In this document: positions 1-10,145 of the stretch, piece after piece
Layout of the letters: each line of letters begins with the position of its first letter
Position numbering within the stretch: position 1 is the stretch's first letter
DNA from: Adenophora triphylla var. japonica
Lineage: Eukaryota; Streptophyta; Magnoliopsida; Asterales; Campanulaceae
Direction of reading: 5' to 3'
Assembly (NCBI GenBank): GCA_022495995.1
Contig: JAFEMH010000938.1
Span: 310,001 to 374,000, forward strand
Length of the DNA stretch: 64,000 nucleotides
Made by a program: the position numbers and the translations under genes
The notes under the pieces: generated by a model
Told to the model about the DNA's origin: nothing
Seen by the model: the letters and a program-made list of their open reading frames with translations, nothing else
Database searches by the model: none

Positions 1-831
1 ACCAAAGCAAAATAATAATAATAAAAATTAACTAACATAGAGCTTATTAGAAAAACGCTATCTTAATAAAAGCATACGTAGTGCTTATTAGAAGCGCTAT
101 GCTAGTAAATGCTTTATTATTATTTTCTTTTTTATAGGCAACACATCTCTCTCTCTCTCCTTCCCTTCCAGATTCCCCGTTCTCTCTTCTCTCCCACACA
201 CTTTCATTATTCAAAATCGACGAAAATCATCGCCTTGTTTTCGCAACGCAGCCGCTGCCGCTCTCCGTGCGCCTCTCCAGAACTCGAGCACCTCACATTT
301 ACGAAGAAGAGACGAAGAGACGAACGAAATTGCGATCGATTTGAACGGCAAAGTCGAAAGCCACCACCCAGCCACCGCCGCACGCCCGCACCAGTTTTGC
401 CAAGGTATTTCGATTCTCTCCCGTCTCCTCCAGGTTACGCGTCTTTCTTTGCCGCTACTCCATTCTCTTCCCCTTCTTTGTTGATTTTCTTCAAATTTGT
501 TTGAGTTTGATTTAGGTCTAATTTATTTATTTTTTCAATTTTAGGGGTTTTGATCTCTCTCATCTTGCAATTTTATGGGGTTTTATGGATCTTTATTGAG
601 AGCAATCAATTCTTAAGCAGTAGGAACTACAGAGGTAAAAATATATTTTTGATTTTACTACTTTTATTTTACTCTTTGTTGCAATTTTCTGGGTTTTGGT
701 TCAATTTGGTCATTAGTTGTAGTTCAACTGTTTGTTAAAATGTCTGAATGGGTAAGTTTCTGCGTTTAAGTGAGTTATCATGTTTGAAACAGTTGCCATT
801 TTTAATATGATTTCTGATGTTTTCACACATA
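1..831. other. Non-coding left edge, possible promoter or 5' UTR DNA
   Basis: No convincing coding exon is seen here. The stretch at 140-215 is rich in CT and the following 200 bases are locally GC-richer, the composition of a plant 5' UTR. The rest is AT-rich and intron-like. It may be the 5' region of the MO25-like exons that follow, but no recognisable N-terminal coding exon was found, so that link is inference. Confidence 0.3.
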
Positions 832-1173
832 ACTCAAGAGCTATTGACAAGGCATAAGTCAACTGTTGTTGAATTCCTTTCTAAAAACTATGACCGGGTA
901 AGTTTATGTGTTAAGTTATATGTATGGTGTTGCTAATATTATGGATTCAAATATAACTCCATGCTATGGGCTTTCATCTCTACACAAAGCATTGTGGTTC
1001 TTGTTCTTCTTTGTCATATCTCATCATGTCAGAAGGTCAGAATGATCTCAGGTTGGAGACAAGTATTTCCATGATTGAGGCTTGTAGCTTCTATAAGTTG
1101 TATATGCCCGCAGTACTGAATCACTTGAGTAGCTCATACATACAAAAAGCATCCCTGTTATTTTTCAAATTTC

Positions 1174-1228
<55 letters not shown>

Positions 1229-1499
1229 AAGTTCCGACTCCATAACGAATGGATGTTTTGATTGGTATGCTATGCCTGGTCGTTTGGGACTTAAAAATCA
1301 GAATTCATGTATAGAACCTACGTAATGGAGATGCCTATTTGATACAGATGTTTGATAACTTGTCATTACTTATTCTTGACAACCTCTATCAAAGTTTCCA
1401 GTCACTTATAGTTGCACTAAATATTTGCAGTTTTTTCAAGCATACAACTCTCAGTTGCTGGAATCTCCCAACTATATCACCAGAAGGAATGGTGTCAAG
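832..1499 (+). pseudogene. MO25-like (CAB39 family) exon fragments
   Basis: Two short segments translate into one continuous stretch resembling plant MO25-like scaffold proteins, which are alpha-helical repeat partners of germinal-centre kinases. The first (about 832-897) reads ELLTRHKSTVVEFLSKNYDR and ends at a canonical GTAAGT donor. The second starts after a TTTGCAG acceptor at 1431, reads FFQAYNSQLLESPNYITRR and ends near 1499 before a GT. Splicing them joins NYDR to FFQAYN in frame, as family members have it. No upstream or downstream MO25 exon was recognised and the next recognisable exon belongs to another gene family, so this is probably a gene fragment. Family assignment is from remembered consensus and should be checked by protein search. 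Confidence 0.5.
1177..1226. repeat. (TA)n microsatellite
   Basis: About 25 uninterrupted TA dinucleotides lie inside the presumed intron between the two MO25-like segments. Reading frames through it are meaningless. Confidence 0.95.
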
Positions 1500-1718
1500 G
1501 TCCAGAATCTTACTACACTTCTTATTTTAACGTTTCTTATAGGTTGACCCTAAAGCATCAAACAGATCTTCACGCCTTGGTATTGCACAAGAGCTCATCT
1601 CTACCATTTTGACTTTGTTTTTACAACTTTTATGTTTTAAAAGGTGATAATACAAGTCTTGCATGCTCCATCTCCCCACATTTCCTTCCAAACTCTTAAC
1701 ACTTGTTACTCTCTATAG

Positions 1719-2678
1719 GCTCCATGCATCGTGTTCATTGATGAAATAGATGCTGTTGGATCAACTCGAAAGCAATGGGAAGGGCATACAAAGAAAACCT
1801 TGCATTAGCTTCTTGTGGAAATGGATGGGTTTGAACAGAATGAGGTACATTTTTACGAAATCTTGATTGTGTTATGAAGTTCCAACCCCATGACCCTCAT
1901 TTAACATAAAGATGATCTACTTACAGGCAGTGTTCTAAAAATCGGCCTAGGCGGCCGCCTAGGCGGCGCCTAGGCGCTAGGCGGCGGCCGGGCGCCGCGA
2001 CTTTAGGCTAGGCGGGGCAATTAGGCGCTAGGCGGGCTAGGCGGGTCTAGGCGGGTCTAGGCGGGGCTAGGCGGGCTAGGCGGTCTAGGCGGCTGGGCGG
2101 GCTGGGCGGGATTAGGCGGGACTAGGCGGGCCTAGGCGGGATTGGGCGGTCTAGGCGGTCGAAGAGTTGGCGTTCGAGTTTTTAGATGCGTTCGACCGTA
2201 ACGGATGTAACTTTTGATTTCGGAGGAGTTACGGGACGTACATCATATCAAAACGACCGTCTTTTCGAGAGGAACAAAAGTCACAGGGCTATGCCCCATG
2301 AGCGGCCCATAAATAGGCCAAAAAATGCTTCTAAGGGCCTCAAACGGCCTTCTAAAGTTTTTATCCGTCTTCTAATGTTATGGTTCAATGACCGAAATGC
2401 CCTGACCCATAGTTGAGTTGTTCAAGATTTATATATTTATCCTCTTGAATTTGTCACTATGGACAAAAACCATGGAATATATATAAAAATGTGTGTAAAT
2501 TCGCGGCCCCGCCTAGGCCCCGCCTAGGCGCTCTAGGCGCTAGGCCCGGCCTCGCCGCCTAGGCGCCGCCTAGCGATTTTTAGAACCTTGCTTACAGGGC
2601 ATAATTTTGATGGCTGCAACAAATTTGCCTGGTATTCTTGATCCAGCTTTAACAAGACCTGGTAGATTTGACAGGCAT
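1719..2678 (+). pseudogene. FtsH11-like AAA protease exons, with nonsense codon and MITE-split intron
   Basis: Two exons encode part of the AAA ATPase domain of an FtsH metalloprotease of the plant FtsH11 (i-AAA/YME1-like, organelle membrane) type. Exon 1719-1844 begins after a TATAG acceptor and contains the Walker B core VFIDEIDAVGSTR, then KQWEGHTKKTLH, an in-frame TAG at 1806-1808 where the family has Gln, and LLVEMDGFEQNE, ending at GTACAT. Exon 2598-2678 reads [11 protein letters not shown] and [14 protein letters not shown] (second region of homology with the arginine finger) and ends at GTAAGT. The intron between them carries a complete hAT MITE. No upstream Walker A exon or downstream protease (HExxH) exon is present, so this is a fragment, not a working gene. 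Confidence 0.8.
1928..2590. mobile_element. hAT-type MITE, GC-rich, 8-bp TSD
   Basis: A 663-bp element bounded by imperfect terminal inverted repeats (CAGTGTTCTAAAAATCG left; CAAGGTTCTAAAAATCG as the reverse complement of the right end). It is flanked by the 8-bp duplication CTTACAGG at 1920-1927 and 2591-2598. An 8-bp TSD with CA-starting TIRs indicates the hAT superfamily. Both subterminal regions are built from CCTAGGCG-type motifs. The left interior (about 1945-2160) is a run of roughly 10-bp units related to CTAGGCGGG. No transposase is encoded. Confidence 0.85.
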
Positions 2679-3200
2679 GTAAGTGTTGATAAACAAGCCC
2701 CCAGTTTGGTTCAGCTTAAATAAGTGTTGATAATCACAAGTATACTCCCTCCTTCCCAAGTCCCAATATAATAGTCCCCTGTTGTCTTTCAGCTTAAATA
2801 AGTGTTGATAATCACAAGTATACTCCTTCCTTCCCAAGTCCCAACATAATAGTCCCCTGTTGTCTTTGCGCCTGTATAAGAAAATGATCAATTTTATGTG
2901 CATTATTGTCAAGTCCCTGAAGTTACCCTCTAGTGTTGTCCAACCAATGGGATGCATTATTTAATTATTGAGATACTTCAGTTTCATGTATTGATGATTT
3001 AAAAAGCTGCATTTTGCTGCCATGGTTGATGGCAATGAGACATGAACTTAATCTTTGTTGTATTCTTCTCTTCAGAATTGCAACACTTGAGGAACAGTCT
3101 GCCCTGACCAAGCTACGACATGCATTTTGGGTTTGGAAACTGAAAAGTATCAGACACCAAGTATTAGAATGGCTCAACAATATCAGACACCAAGTATTGG
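2679..3200. repeat. 78-bp tandem duplication and flanking unassigned DNA
   Basis: A 78-bp unit beginning CAGCTTAAATAAGTGTTG occurs twice head to tail (2712-2789 and 2790-2867) with few differences. Each unit contains TACTCCYTCC, like a Stowaway MITE end. The rest of the interval shows no exon that I can assign. A CTTCAG acceptor-like site at about 3075 precedes a short open stretch of unknown identity. Confidence 0.7.
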
Positions 3201-4170
3201 AATGACTGGATATTGAGTGAAGCTCGCGGGCACGTAACCTGTAGATGAATGATCCAGTAATGCGAGAGAATGAGCCCCCGAGCTAGTGTTGGACTCAAAA
3301 TATATAAACCTATAGATTAAGAGGATGCCAGCGGGCTGGATATTGAGTGAAGCTCGCGACAGACACGTAAGGTCGGGCCAAACTTCTATAAGAGACGCAG
3401 AGTCCTCGAACTGAGTGAATCTATAAGATATATAAATCTGCATAAAGCTTTAAATTTTATTTGCCTGAAGGTTTATGGGCGCATGATGATTTATTAGCCC
3501 ATCGACTTAATAGAGTTTGCTTTACCCGGAGGCTTTATTGAAGTATAAAGTGTTTAACTTTCGTTATACCCGGAGGCTTGTTTATATTTGGCCCGTAGGC
3601 CTATTGTTATTTGGCCCGGAGGCCTTCTTGATCTTTGCCCGTAGGCTTACTTGATATTTACCCGTTGACTTGTTTGATCTTTGCCCGTAAGCTTGTTGTT
3701 GTTAGCCCGGAAGCTTATTTGATCTTTGATCATATGCTTGTTTGATCTTTGCCCGCAAACTTGCTTGTTACAGTATTTTGCTTTCTTTTTTGCTAGATTT
3801 TCAAGGAAGAATTAATGTCCTTAACGAATTTTTAGGCTTCTTCGAAAGTTGAGTTTGTGAATCTCTATTGGTTCCTTGCTTAGCCAAAATTTAGTATTTT
3901 GGGTAAGTAGCCTTATAGGTGAGATCACAATCTAATTTACTATTAGACTTTAAGGTTTCCCTTGGTCTGAATTTGAGTTTTATTGTGAACGCTTTTATCC
4001 ATGTGGTTCACTGAAGTGATTTCGCGATTTAGACTCTTAGGTCAACACGTATGTGAGCTAACTAAGGCAAGTTTCTCATATATGGGCATGCGAAGTGATG
4101 TATTAGGGTACTTCGCGCATCAGCAGATTGAGACAGTGATGACATCCGTGCTTTGGGTGTTACCCTACGG
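3201..4170. repeat. Unassigned DNA with a 24-bp degenerate tandem array
   Basis: A 25-bp motif starting GACTGGATATTGAG occurs near 3204 and again near 3336. From about 3520 to 3775 there are eight or nine diverged units of roughly 24 bp related to GCCCGNAGGCTTGTTTGATC. I see no gene and no element boundaries here. The array resembles tandem arrays inside Tat-type elements but no LTR is attached. Confidence 0.6.
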
Positions 4171-4174
4171 GTAT

Positions 4175-4770
4175 CAGTGTTCTAAAACACGGCCTAGGCG
4201 CTAGGCGGCACTCACCCGCCGCGAATAACACCAAATCGGTCAACTTAGTCGTTAATGCCATTTGGCGGTGATTAGGCACCCTAGGCGTGACCTAGGCGTT
4301 GTGTGCCTATTATCTAAGGAGCTAAAGGCCCCAAAATTTATACTACTCCCATTTTCTAGTGCTTTAATACATAACCGATGTGGGATATATGTGTCTTTTC
4401 ACTAAAAAGTTAAAGGCCCCACAATTTATACTACTTACATTTTCTAGTGCTTTAATACATAACCGATGTGGGATATGTGTGCCTTTTCACTAAAGAACCA
4501 AAGGCCCCACAATTTATACTACTCCAATTTCCTATTGCTTTAATAAATAACCGATTTGGGATATGTGTGCCTCTTCACTAAAGAGACAAAGACCCCACAA
4601 TTTATACTATTCTCATTTCCTAGTGCTTTAATACATAACCGATGTGGGATATGTGTTCTTATTCACTAAAAGTTCATTTTATTGAATATATTTATAAATT
4701 TATCTAATTTCTCGGCCCCGCATAGGCCCCTATGCGCTAGACCCGACTCCACCGTCTAGCATCTGCCTAT
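4175..4770. mobile_element. Second hAT-type MITE, truncated at right
   Basis: The left end CAGTGTTCTAAAACACGGCC followed by TAGGCGCTAGGCGG matches the end of the element at 1928. The right subterminal region (about 4712-4770) shows the mirrored GCCCC and GCGCTAG motifs but stops at the Athila LTR at 4771 before a recognisable terminal inverted repeat. The interior is an 88-bp tandem repeat, annotated separately. Confidence 0.65.
4324..4677. repeat. 88-bp tandem repeat, four copies
   Basis: Four consecutive units begin with AAAGGCCCC or AAAGACCCC at 4324, 4412, 4500 and 4588, a constant 88-bp period. Each contains ACCGATGTGGGATAT. They form most of the interior of the truncated MITE. Confidence 0.85.
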
Positions 4771-5960
4771 TGTTGGGGTGTTAACCTAACAGTTTATTTA
4801 ATATCCGCAAGCGCACGGGTTATTGTAATATAGCGGGTGCAAGTACGGGTCGATCCCACAGGGACAGGGTTTATTTTGGAAATATTTTTGTCTTTAGAAT
4901 TATAGAAAAGATTGGGGGGAGATAAAGTTTGATTTTGAAAATAAAAAGAACATACACAGAAAATACTTTAATAAAACTCTTATAAAATGAAGCATTCTCG
5001 GGATTGGAAATCATACACATAATATTGTTCATCAAATTGTCTTTGTCATAGAAATATAGGTATTCATTTAAATCAAGGATGGTATGTTAAGCCTACGCTA
5101 CTTCGGGTTAAGACAGTAGCGTTTGTATTCTTCACTAATTATGTCCTAACTGTTTGAGATTTCCGTTTATATTATCCCCGCCCTGTCACAAACGGGCATT
5201 CCGACTTATCTCTAGCTGACCATAATTAATAAGAATCCATTAAGAACGAGAGTCAACATACTTTCCATTAAAGGAACATCCCTAGGCCGTTGAACTACTT
5301 TCGTGATCAATGGAACCTAGTTTCTTTATATGGTTTCGTCAATCGAGATTCTCCGCTAGGTCCATCTCTCAATTGACTGAATCATACAAATTGGACGTCT
5401 CCAAAATGTAAGGCATTTAGAGTTTGACATAAAGAAATTGTTTAGATGAAGATAGAAGACAAGACTTTTCATTCTTAGATGATGAACATATATGTTTTTG
5501 AGTTTCCAACCCCAAGAATATGGGGGATTTACTCACTAGCCATCTAGAACATATAAGCAATTAAAAATAGAGAAGAGAGTAAGAGGACTTATGATGAAAT
5601 AGAAGGCAAATGGCTGAAAATATGCTTCACTTTTATTGCTTTACTCCAAGGTACTTCAAGAACAAATACATGAACTTTGATCTTCAAATATTCTTTGGAA
5701 ATTGATCTCACAAGTACTATCTTATGGAATATCACTAACATATAATTCGTCTGTAATTTTTTCTAAGACTGATTACAAATGGTCTTTTTATAAGGGGGAG
5801 GAAACTCTTCAAGAAGGTGCTTCCAAAAGGTGTCTTTTAGTCTGCAGTCACCACTTTGCACGGCCGTGTCAAGGGTTTTGCACGGCCGTGCACCCTTGAC
5901 GCCAGATTTGAATTTGAACTGGGAAGACTTGCACGGCCGCTTCGAGACTAGCTGCACGGC
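4771..5960 (-). mobile_element. Athila-type 3' LTR, distal part (split)
   Basis: This is the end of an LTR read on the minus strand. The outer terminus is TGTTGGGGTG on the plus strand (ACA at the LTR end). The matching first part is at 17878-18256, across the inserted 11.9-kb Tat-like element. A TATA box (TATAAAAA on the minus strand, 5785-5792) marks the U3/R region. Just upstream of it on the minus strand are copies of GCACGGCCGTGC at about 5858, 5880, 5931 and 5953, the last cut by the insertion. The minus-strand pol and polypurine tract at 18257-18270 set the orientation. Confidence 0.8.
5956..5960. repeat. TSD ACGGC, left copy of inserted Tat-like element
   Basis: ACGGC here is repeated at 17873-17877, directly after the right LTR. 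The 5-bp duplication shows that the 11.9-kb element is a complete insertion into the Athila LTR. Confidence 0.85.
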
Positions 5961-7289
5961 TGAAATTACCCGGATCCGGCCCGCGCGCGGAGCCCCGGCA
6001 TCTCGCATTCGTCGCTATTCGGGAAGTCGCCCGGATCCGAGAGGCAGCACAATCGCGCCCCGGCATCTGGCTTATTCCGTTTTAGCGTTGCGTGTTGGAG
6101 GTGTCTCGCCGTTTTGCTTTCGCATTTTGTAGAGTCGCCACGCCGTTTTTATTAAGCCCAAAACATTGAAAAAGGGCATCAGTTTAAAGATAAATTTTAA
6201 ACTGTTTTTGTGTGATGAGATTTTGAGTTCGGAGGTCAGATGACTCCTCGGGAAGAGAATATTAGAATATTAGAGCTCACCCGAGTCGCCTCGTAAAAAC
6301 GAGTCTTTCGGATACCCCTAATATCCTTTAAAAAGTTGTGTGTGTGTGTGTGCTTTTAAAAATGCATGTCTTTGTATCGGATGTCTACATTGTATTGAAA
6401 TGTATTGAAATAGAATAGGAAGGAAGCCTTACCAATGTTGGTTCGTGTCTGTCTTCCGCAGAGGGAATAGTGTTTGAGGTCGGAGTAGCGTTCGGATTGC
6501 TTCGGGATGCCGGTTGTCGCGGACAGAGTTTCGGCGTGAGTTGAAGCGTAGGCTGCGTTTGGGCGAAGGTTCGGCGTGCGTGGGGATCGTCGGGATCGGT
6601 CGGGCGAGAGGTTCGGCGTGCGTTGGAATCGTTGGTTGGATTCGGGCGCAGGTTCGGCAAGGTTTGGGATCGCCGGTTTGACTCGGAAAGAGCGGGACAC
6701 CGTGGGAAAGACCGAGGCAAGGCCTCGGAGTACCACGAGGGGCCTCGAGTACCTCGAGAGTGCCTCGGGGGCAGCGCGGGAGCGTCTCGGAGCGCTCGGA
6801 GAGGCTTCGGAGCACCTCGAGGGGCTCGGAAGGCCTCGGAAGGATCCGAAGGGCCGGGAATGCCTCGAAAGGTCTTAGAAGGGGAGCCGAAGGCTTAGGG
6901 AGGAAGAGAGAAGTGGGAGGTGTGAAAAAATGAGGAGGGGAAGCCCTCTATTTATAGTAGTGGAAAGCTGCAAAGAGGTCCGTACGGACCTCTTAGGTAA
7001 GGATGGATTTCCGGGATTTGAGGGAATCTCGTGGACTTTAAGGGGATTTTCGTAATGATTATGTCAGTGCAAAGAGGTCCGTACGGACCTTTTGGCATGC
7101 AAAGAGGTCCGTACGGACTTTCCATGCTCTTGTGAATGTGATGGCAAGCTAGCTCTCGTCGAGAGCTTTCCAACCATATATGGCACGTCTCAATCGGAGT
7201 TCGTATGAAGGAGTTATGACTTCCGGAAGTTTGCCTCTGGTTTTGTCGTATCTTTGGGATGGAGAGCGATCCAGATTGGGGTACTTACG
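5961..7289 (-). mobile_element. 3' LTR of gag-only Tat-like element
   Basis: Near-identical to 16556-17872 apart from short indels. It starts TGAAATTACC (plus strand) and ends GTACTTACG; the inner terminal base is changed from the canonical one. A TATA box CTATAAATAG lies on the minus strand at 6949-6958. Just upstream of it in transcription sense are three copies of a perfect palindrome with core GGTCCGTACGGACC (about 6973-6994, 7072-7092, 7101-7120). Open frames inside are antisense artefacts of GC-rich DNA. Confidence 0.85.
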
Positions 7290-8060
7290 AAGCCCCTCGG
7301 CGACGTCACTTATGAAAGAAGTGGGGTCGTCGATAAGATAAGGGTCCTGATCTAGATCGCGTTCTGGGAGAGGAAGTGACCGTGTAGGTCAGTGCATGAG
7401 GACATGGCGGTGTCCTGTTATGTGACCGTTTAGGTCGGTTGGTGGACCCCGTGATAGGATTCCTACGTATCCCTAGCGGGAATCAAGCCTGATCGTAGTT
7501 CGTGTGTGGGGTGAGTGTTGTGTACGAGGACGTGAGCTGTCCTCTAACTGAGACTCTGTGTGTGGACGTGGTGGTGTCCTGTGGGTGACCGCATAGGTCG
7601 ATGGCTGGACCCTGTGATAGGATTCCTACGTATCCCTGGCGGGAATCAAGCCTGGTCGTAGTTCAGAGGTCGTGAAATTGTGAGTGTATGTGAGCGTGGT
7701 GGTGCCCTAAAGTGTTGTGTGACCGCCGAGGTCAGTGATAAGGACGGGGTGATGTCCTGATATGTGGTGACCGCCGAGGTCAATTGTGAGGACGTGGTGG
7801 TATCCTGGGATGGAAATTTTACGATTTTCCTAATCGGGTGGTTTAAGGCCTTCCGGGCCGGCGATAGTGATTTGGGAGATTTATACGGTCTTCCGGACCG
7901 AGTGGTTTAGAGCCTTCCGGTGGGGATAGTAGTTTGGGTGATTTATAGGCCTCCTGACCGAGTGGTTTAAAGCCTTCCGAGTGGAGATAGTGATGGGGGA
8001 GGTTTATACGGTCTTCCGGACCGAGTGGTTTAAAGCCTTCCGGCCGCCCGTGGTGAAGTA
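7290..8060. repeat. Internal repeats of the gag-only element, proximal to 3' LTR
   Basis: Two related blocks are seen. A roughly 165-bp repeat contains TGATAGGATTCCTACGTATC (about 7450 and 7615) with interspersed GACCGYNNAGGTC motifs. From 7800 to 8050 there are about four units of 60-70 bp containing GGTTTAAAGCCTTCCG and CGGTCTTCCGGACCGAG. No coding potential is evident. Confidence 0.7.
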
Positions 8061-8094
8061 GTGAGGTTTGTGGTGAGTGGACGTGGTGATGTCC

Positions 8095-8525
8095 CGAGTT
8101 GAAGCTTAGTTCGGGAGTATGAACCTAAGTTGTGACCTAGTTCGGAGTATGACCTAAGTTGGGACCTAGTTCGGGAGTATGACCTAAGCTTGGGACCTAG
8201 TTCGGGAGTATGACCTAAGTTGGGACCTAGTTCAGGAATATGACCTAAGTTGGGACCTAGTTCGGGAGTGTGAACCTAAGTTGTGACCTAGTTCAGGAAT
8301 ATGACCTAAGTTGGGACCTAGTTCAGGAGTATGACCTAAGTTGGGACCTAGTTCAGGAATATGACCCTAAGTTGGGACCTAGTTCAGGAATATGACCCTA
8401 AGTTGGGACCTAGTTCGGGAATATGACCTAAGTTGGGACCTAGTTCGGGAGTATGACCTAAGTTGGGACCTTGTTCGGGAGTATGACCTAAGGGAGACTT
8501 AGTCTAGGCGTACGGACCTAAGTTG
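8095..8525. repeat. 29-bp tandem array
   Basis: About fourteen head-to-tail units related to GGGACCTAGTTCGGGAGTAT followed by GACCTAAGTT, period 28-30 bp. Variation is mostly CAG versus CGG and one-base indels. It lies in the 3' non-coding part of the gag-only element. Confidence 0.9.
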
Positions 8526-8929
8526 AGTTTGATGGGCATTTTGTGGATCCTATATGGAACTTTGTTTGTGGGAATTTTGGAAAGGCATCATGCCGTCTTG
8601 GGATTCTTCTTTTATGTAGCATTTATTACAGCTATGTCTTGCGTTTGAAGTTTATTGACATACCTTTCTTTGTGTTTACCCGGGGAGGAGGCACCTTTGT
8701 GAGGAGGAAGTTGAATTGTTGAGGATGTGGGGCACCTCGGCCCGAGATGAAGAGGGCGTGGTGGCGTCTTTGGCTGAATTCTTTGAAGTGTTAGAGGGCA
8801 TGGGGCGCCTCGATCGAGTTGTTGAAATGTTGAGGACGTGTGGCGCCCCGACCGAAGTTGCTGAAATCTTGCCGGATGCGTGGCGTTTTTGAGCGAAGTC
8901 GGTGAAAGGATGAGGACGACTGAGCCTTT

Positions 8930-10145
8930 GTTCGAACTTGCGGTGAGGGCGAGGTGGAACCTCTGCACGAACTTGGTGAGGGCGAGGTAGCGCCTCTGTC
9001 GAACTTGCGGTGAGGCGAGATGGAGCCTCTGTCGAACTTGGTGAGGGCGAGGTGGCGCCTCTGTGCGAACTTGCGGTGAGGGCGAGGTGGAACCTCTGTC
9101 GAACTTGGTGAGGCGAGGTAGCGCCCTGCAGTCTCGAACTTGCGGGGAGGCGAGATGGAGCCTCTATCGGGAACTTGGTGAGGGCGAGTGGCGCCTCTGT
9201 GCCGGAACTTGCGGGAGGGCGAGATGGAGCCTCTGGAACTTGGTGAGGGCGAGGTGGCGCCTCTGTGCGAACTTGCGGTGAGGGCGAGGTGGAACCTCTG
9301 TCTCGAACTTGGTGAGGGCGAGGTGGCGCCTCTGTCCGGAACTTGCGGGAGGGCGAGATGGAGCCTCTATCCGAACTTGGTGAGGGCGAGGTGGCGCCTG
9401 CAATCCGAACTTGCGGGGAGGGCGAGGTGGAACCTCTGTGCGAACTTGGTGAGGGCGAGGTAGCGCCTGCGTGCGAACTTGCGGGGAGGGCGAGATGGAG
9501 CCTCTATCTCAACTTGGTGAGGGCGAGGTGGCGCGCTCTGTACGGAACTTGCGGGAGGAGGCGAGATGGAGCCTCTATCTCGAACTTGGTGAGGGCGAGG
9601 TAGCGCCTGTCATGCCGAACTTGGTGAGGGCGAGGTAGCGCCTGCTGTCCGAACTGCGGGAGGGCGAGATGGAGCCTCTATCCGAACTTGGTGAGGGCGA
9701 GGTAGCGCCTCTGTCGAACTTTCGGGAGGGCGAGATGGAGCCTCTGTCGAACTTGGTGAGGCGAGGTAGCGCCTCTGTCGGGCTTGCGGTGAGGGCGAGG
9801 TGGAACCTCTGTCGAGAACTTGGTGAGGGCGAGGTAGCGCCTCTGTGCTCGAACTTGCGGGGAGGGAGGGCGAGATGGAGCCTCTATCGAACTTGGTGAG
9901 GGCGAGGTAGCGCCTGTGCAACTTGCGGGGAGGGCGAGGTGGAACCTCTGTCGGAACTTGGTGAGGCGAGGTAGCGCCTCTGTGCGAACTTGCGGGGAGG
10001 AGAGGCGAGATGGAGCCTCTATCGGGAACTTGGTGAGGGCGAGGTAGCGCCTGTGCGTCTGAACTTGCGGGGAGGGCGAGATGGAGCCTCTGTCCGAACG
10101 AACTTGGCGAGGCGAGGTAGCACCTCATCCGAACTTGGCGGGGAC
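8930..10145. repeat. Satellite-like array, about 34-bp monomers in A-B dimers
   Basis: About 34 monomers of roughly 34 bp alternate between two types: A (GAACTTGGTGAGGGCGAGGT, then GGCGCC or AGCGCC) and B (GAACTTGCGGGAGGGCGAGA, then TGGAGCC), making a dimer of about 68 bp. Monomers are well conserved except at the junction CTGTNNGAAC, where length varies by several bases. Long frames on both strands here are a result of the repeat and are not genes. Confidence 0.9.

Noticed and set aside
966..1229. Open frame ending in a run of Ile-Tyr
   Set aside because: The end is translated (TA)n microsatellite; the rest lies in a presumed intron.
1549..1650. Open stretch VDPKASNRSSRLGIAQE after a splice-like site, possible further exon
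   Set aside because: No family recognised and it does not join in frame convincingly to either neighbour; left out of the exon list.
1..4170. Helitron capturing the MO25-like and FtsH-like exons
   Set aside because: I looked for a 5' TC and a 3' hairpin plus CTRR end flanked by A and T and found no convincing pair inside the window; cannot be excluded because the window starts at 1.
6356..6898. Overlapping Arg/Pro-rich frames on both strands of the Tat-like LTR
   Set aside because: GC-rich LTR artefacts; frames are broken in the partner LTR at 17015-17583.
8095..10145. CRISPR-like repeat arrays
   Set aside because: Units are contiguous tandem repeats without unique spacers, and the sequence is eukaryotic.
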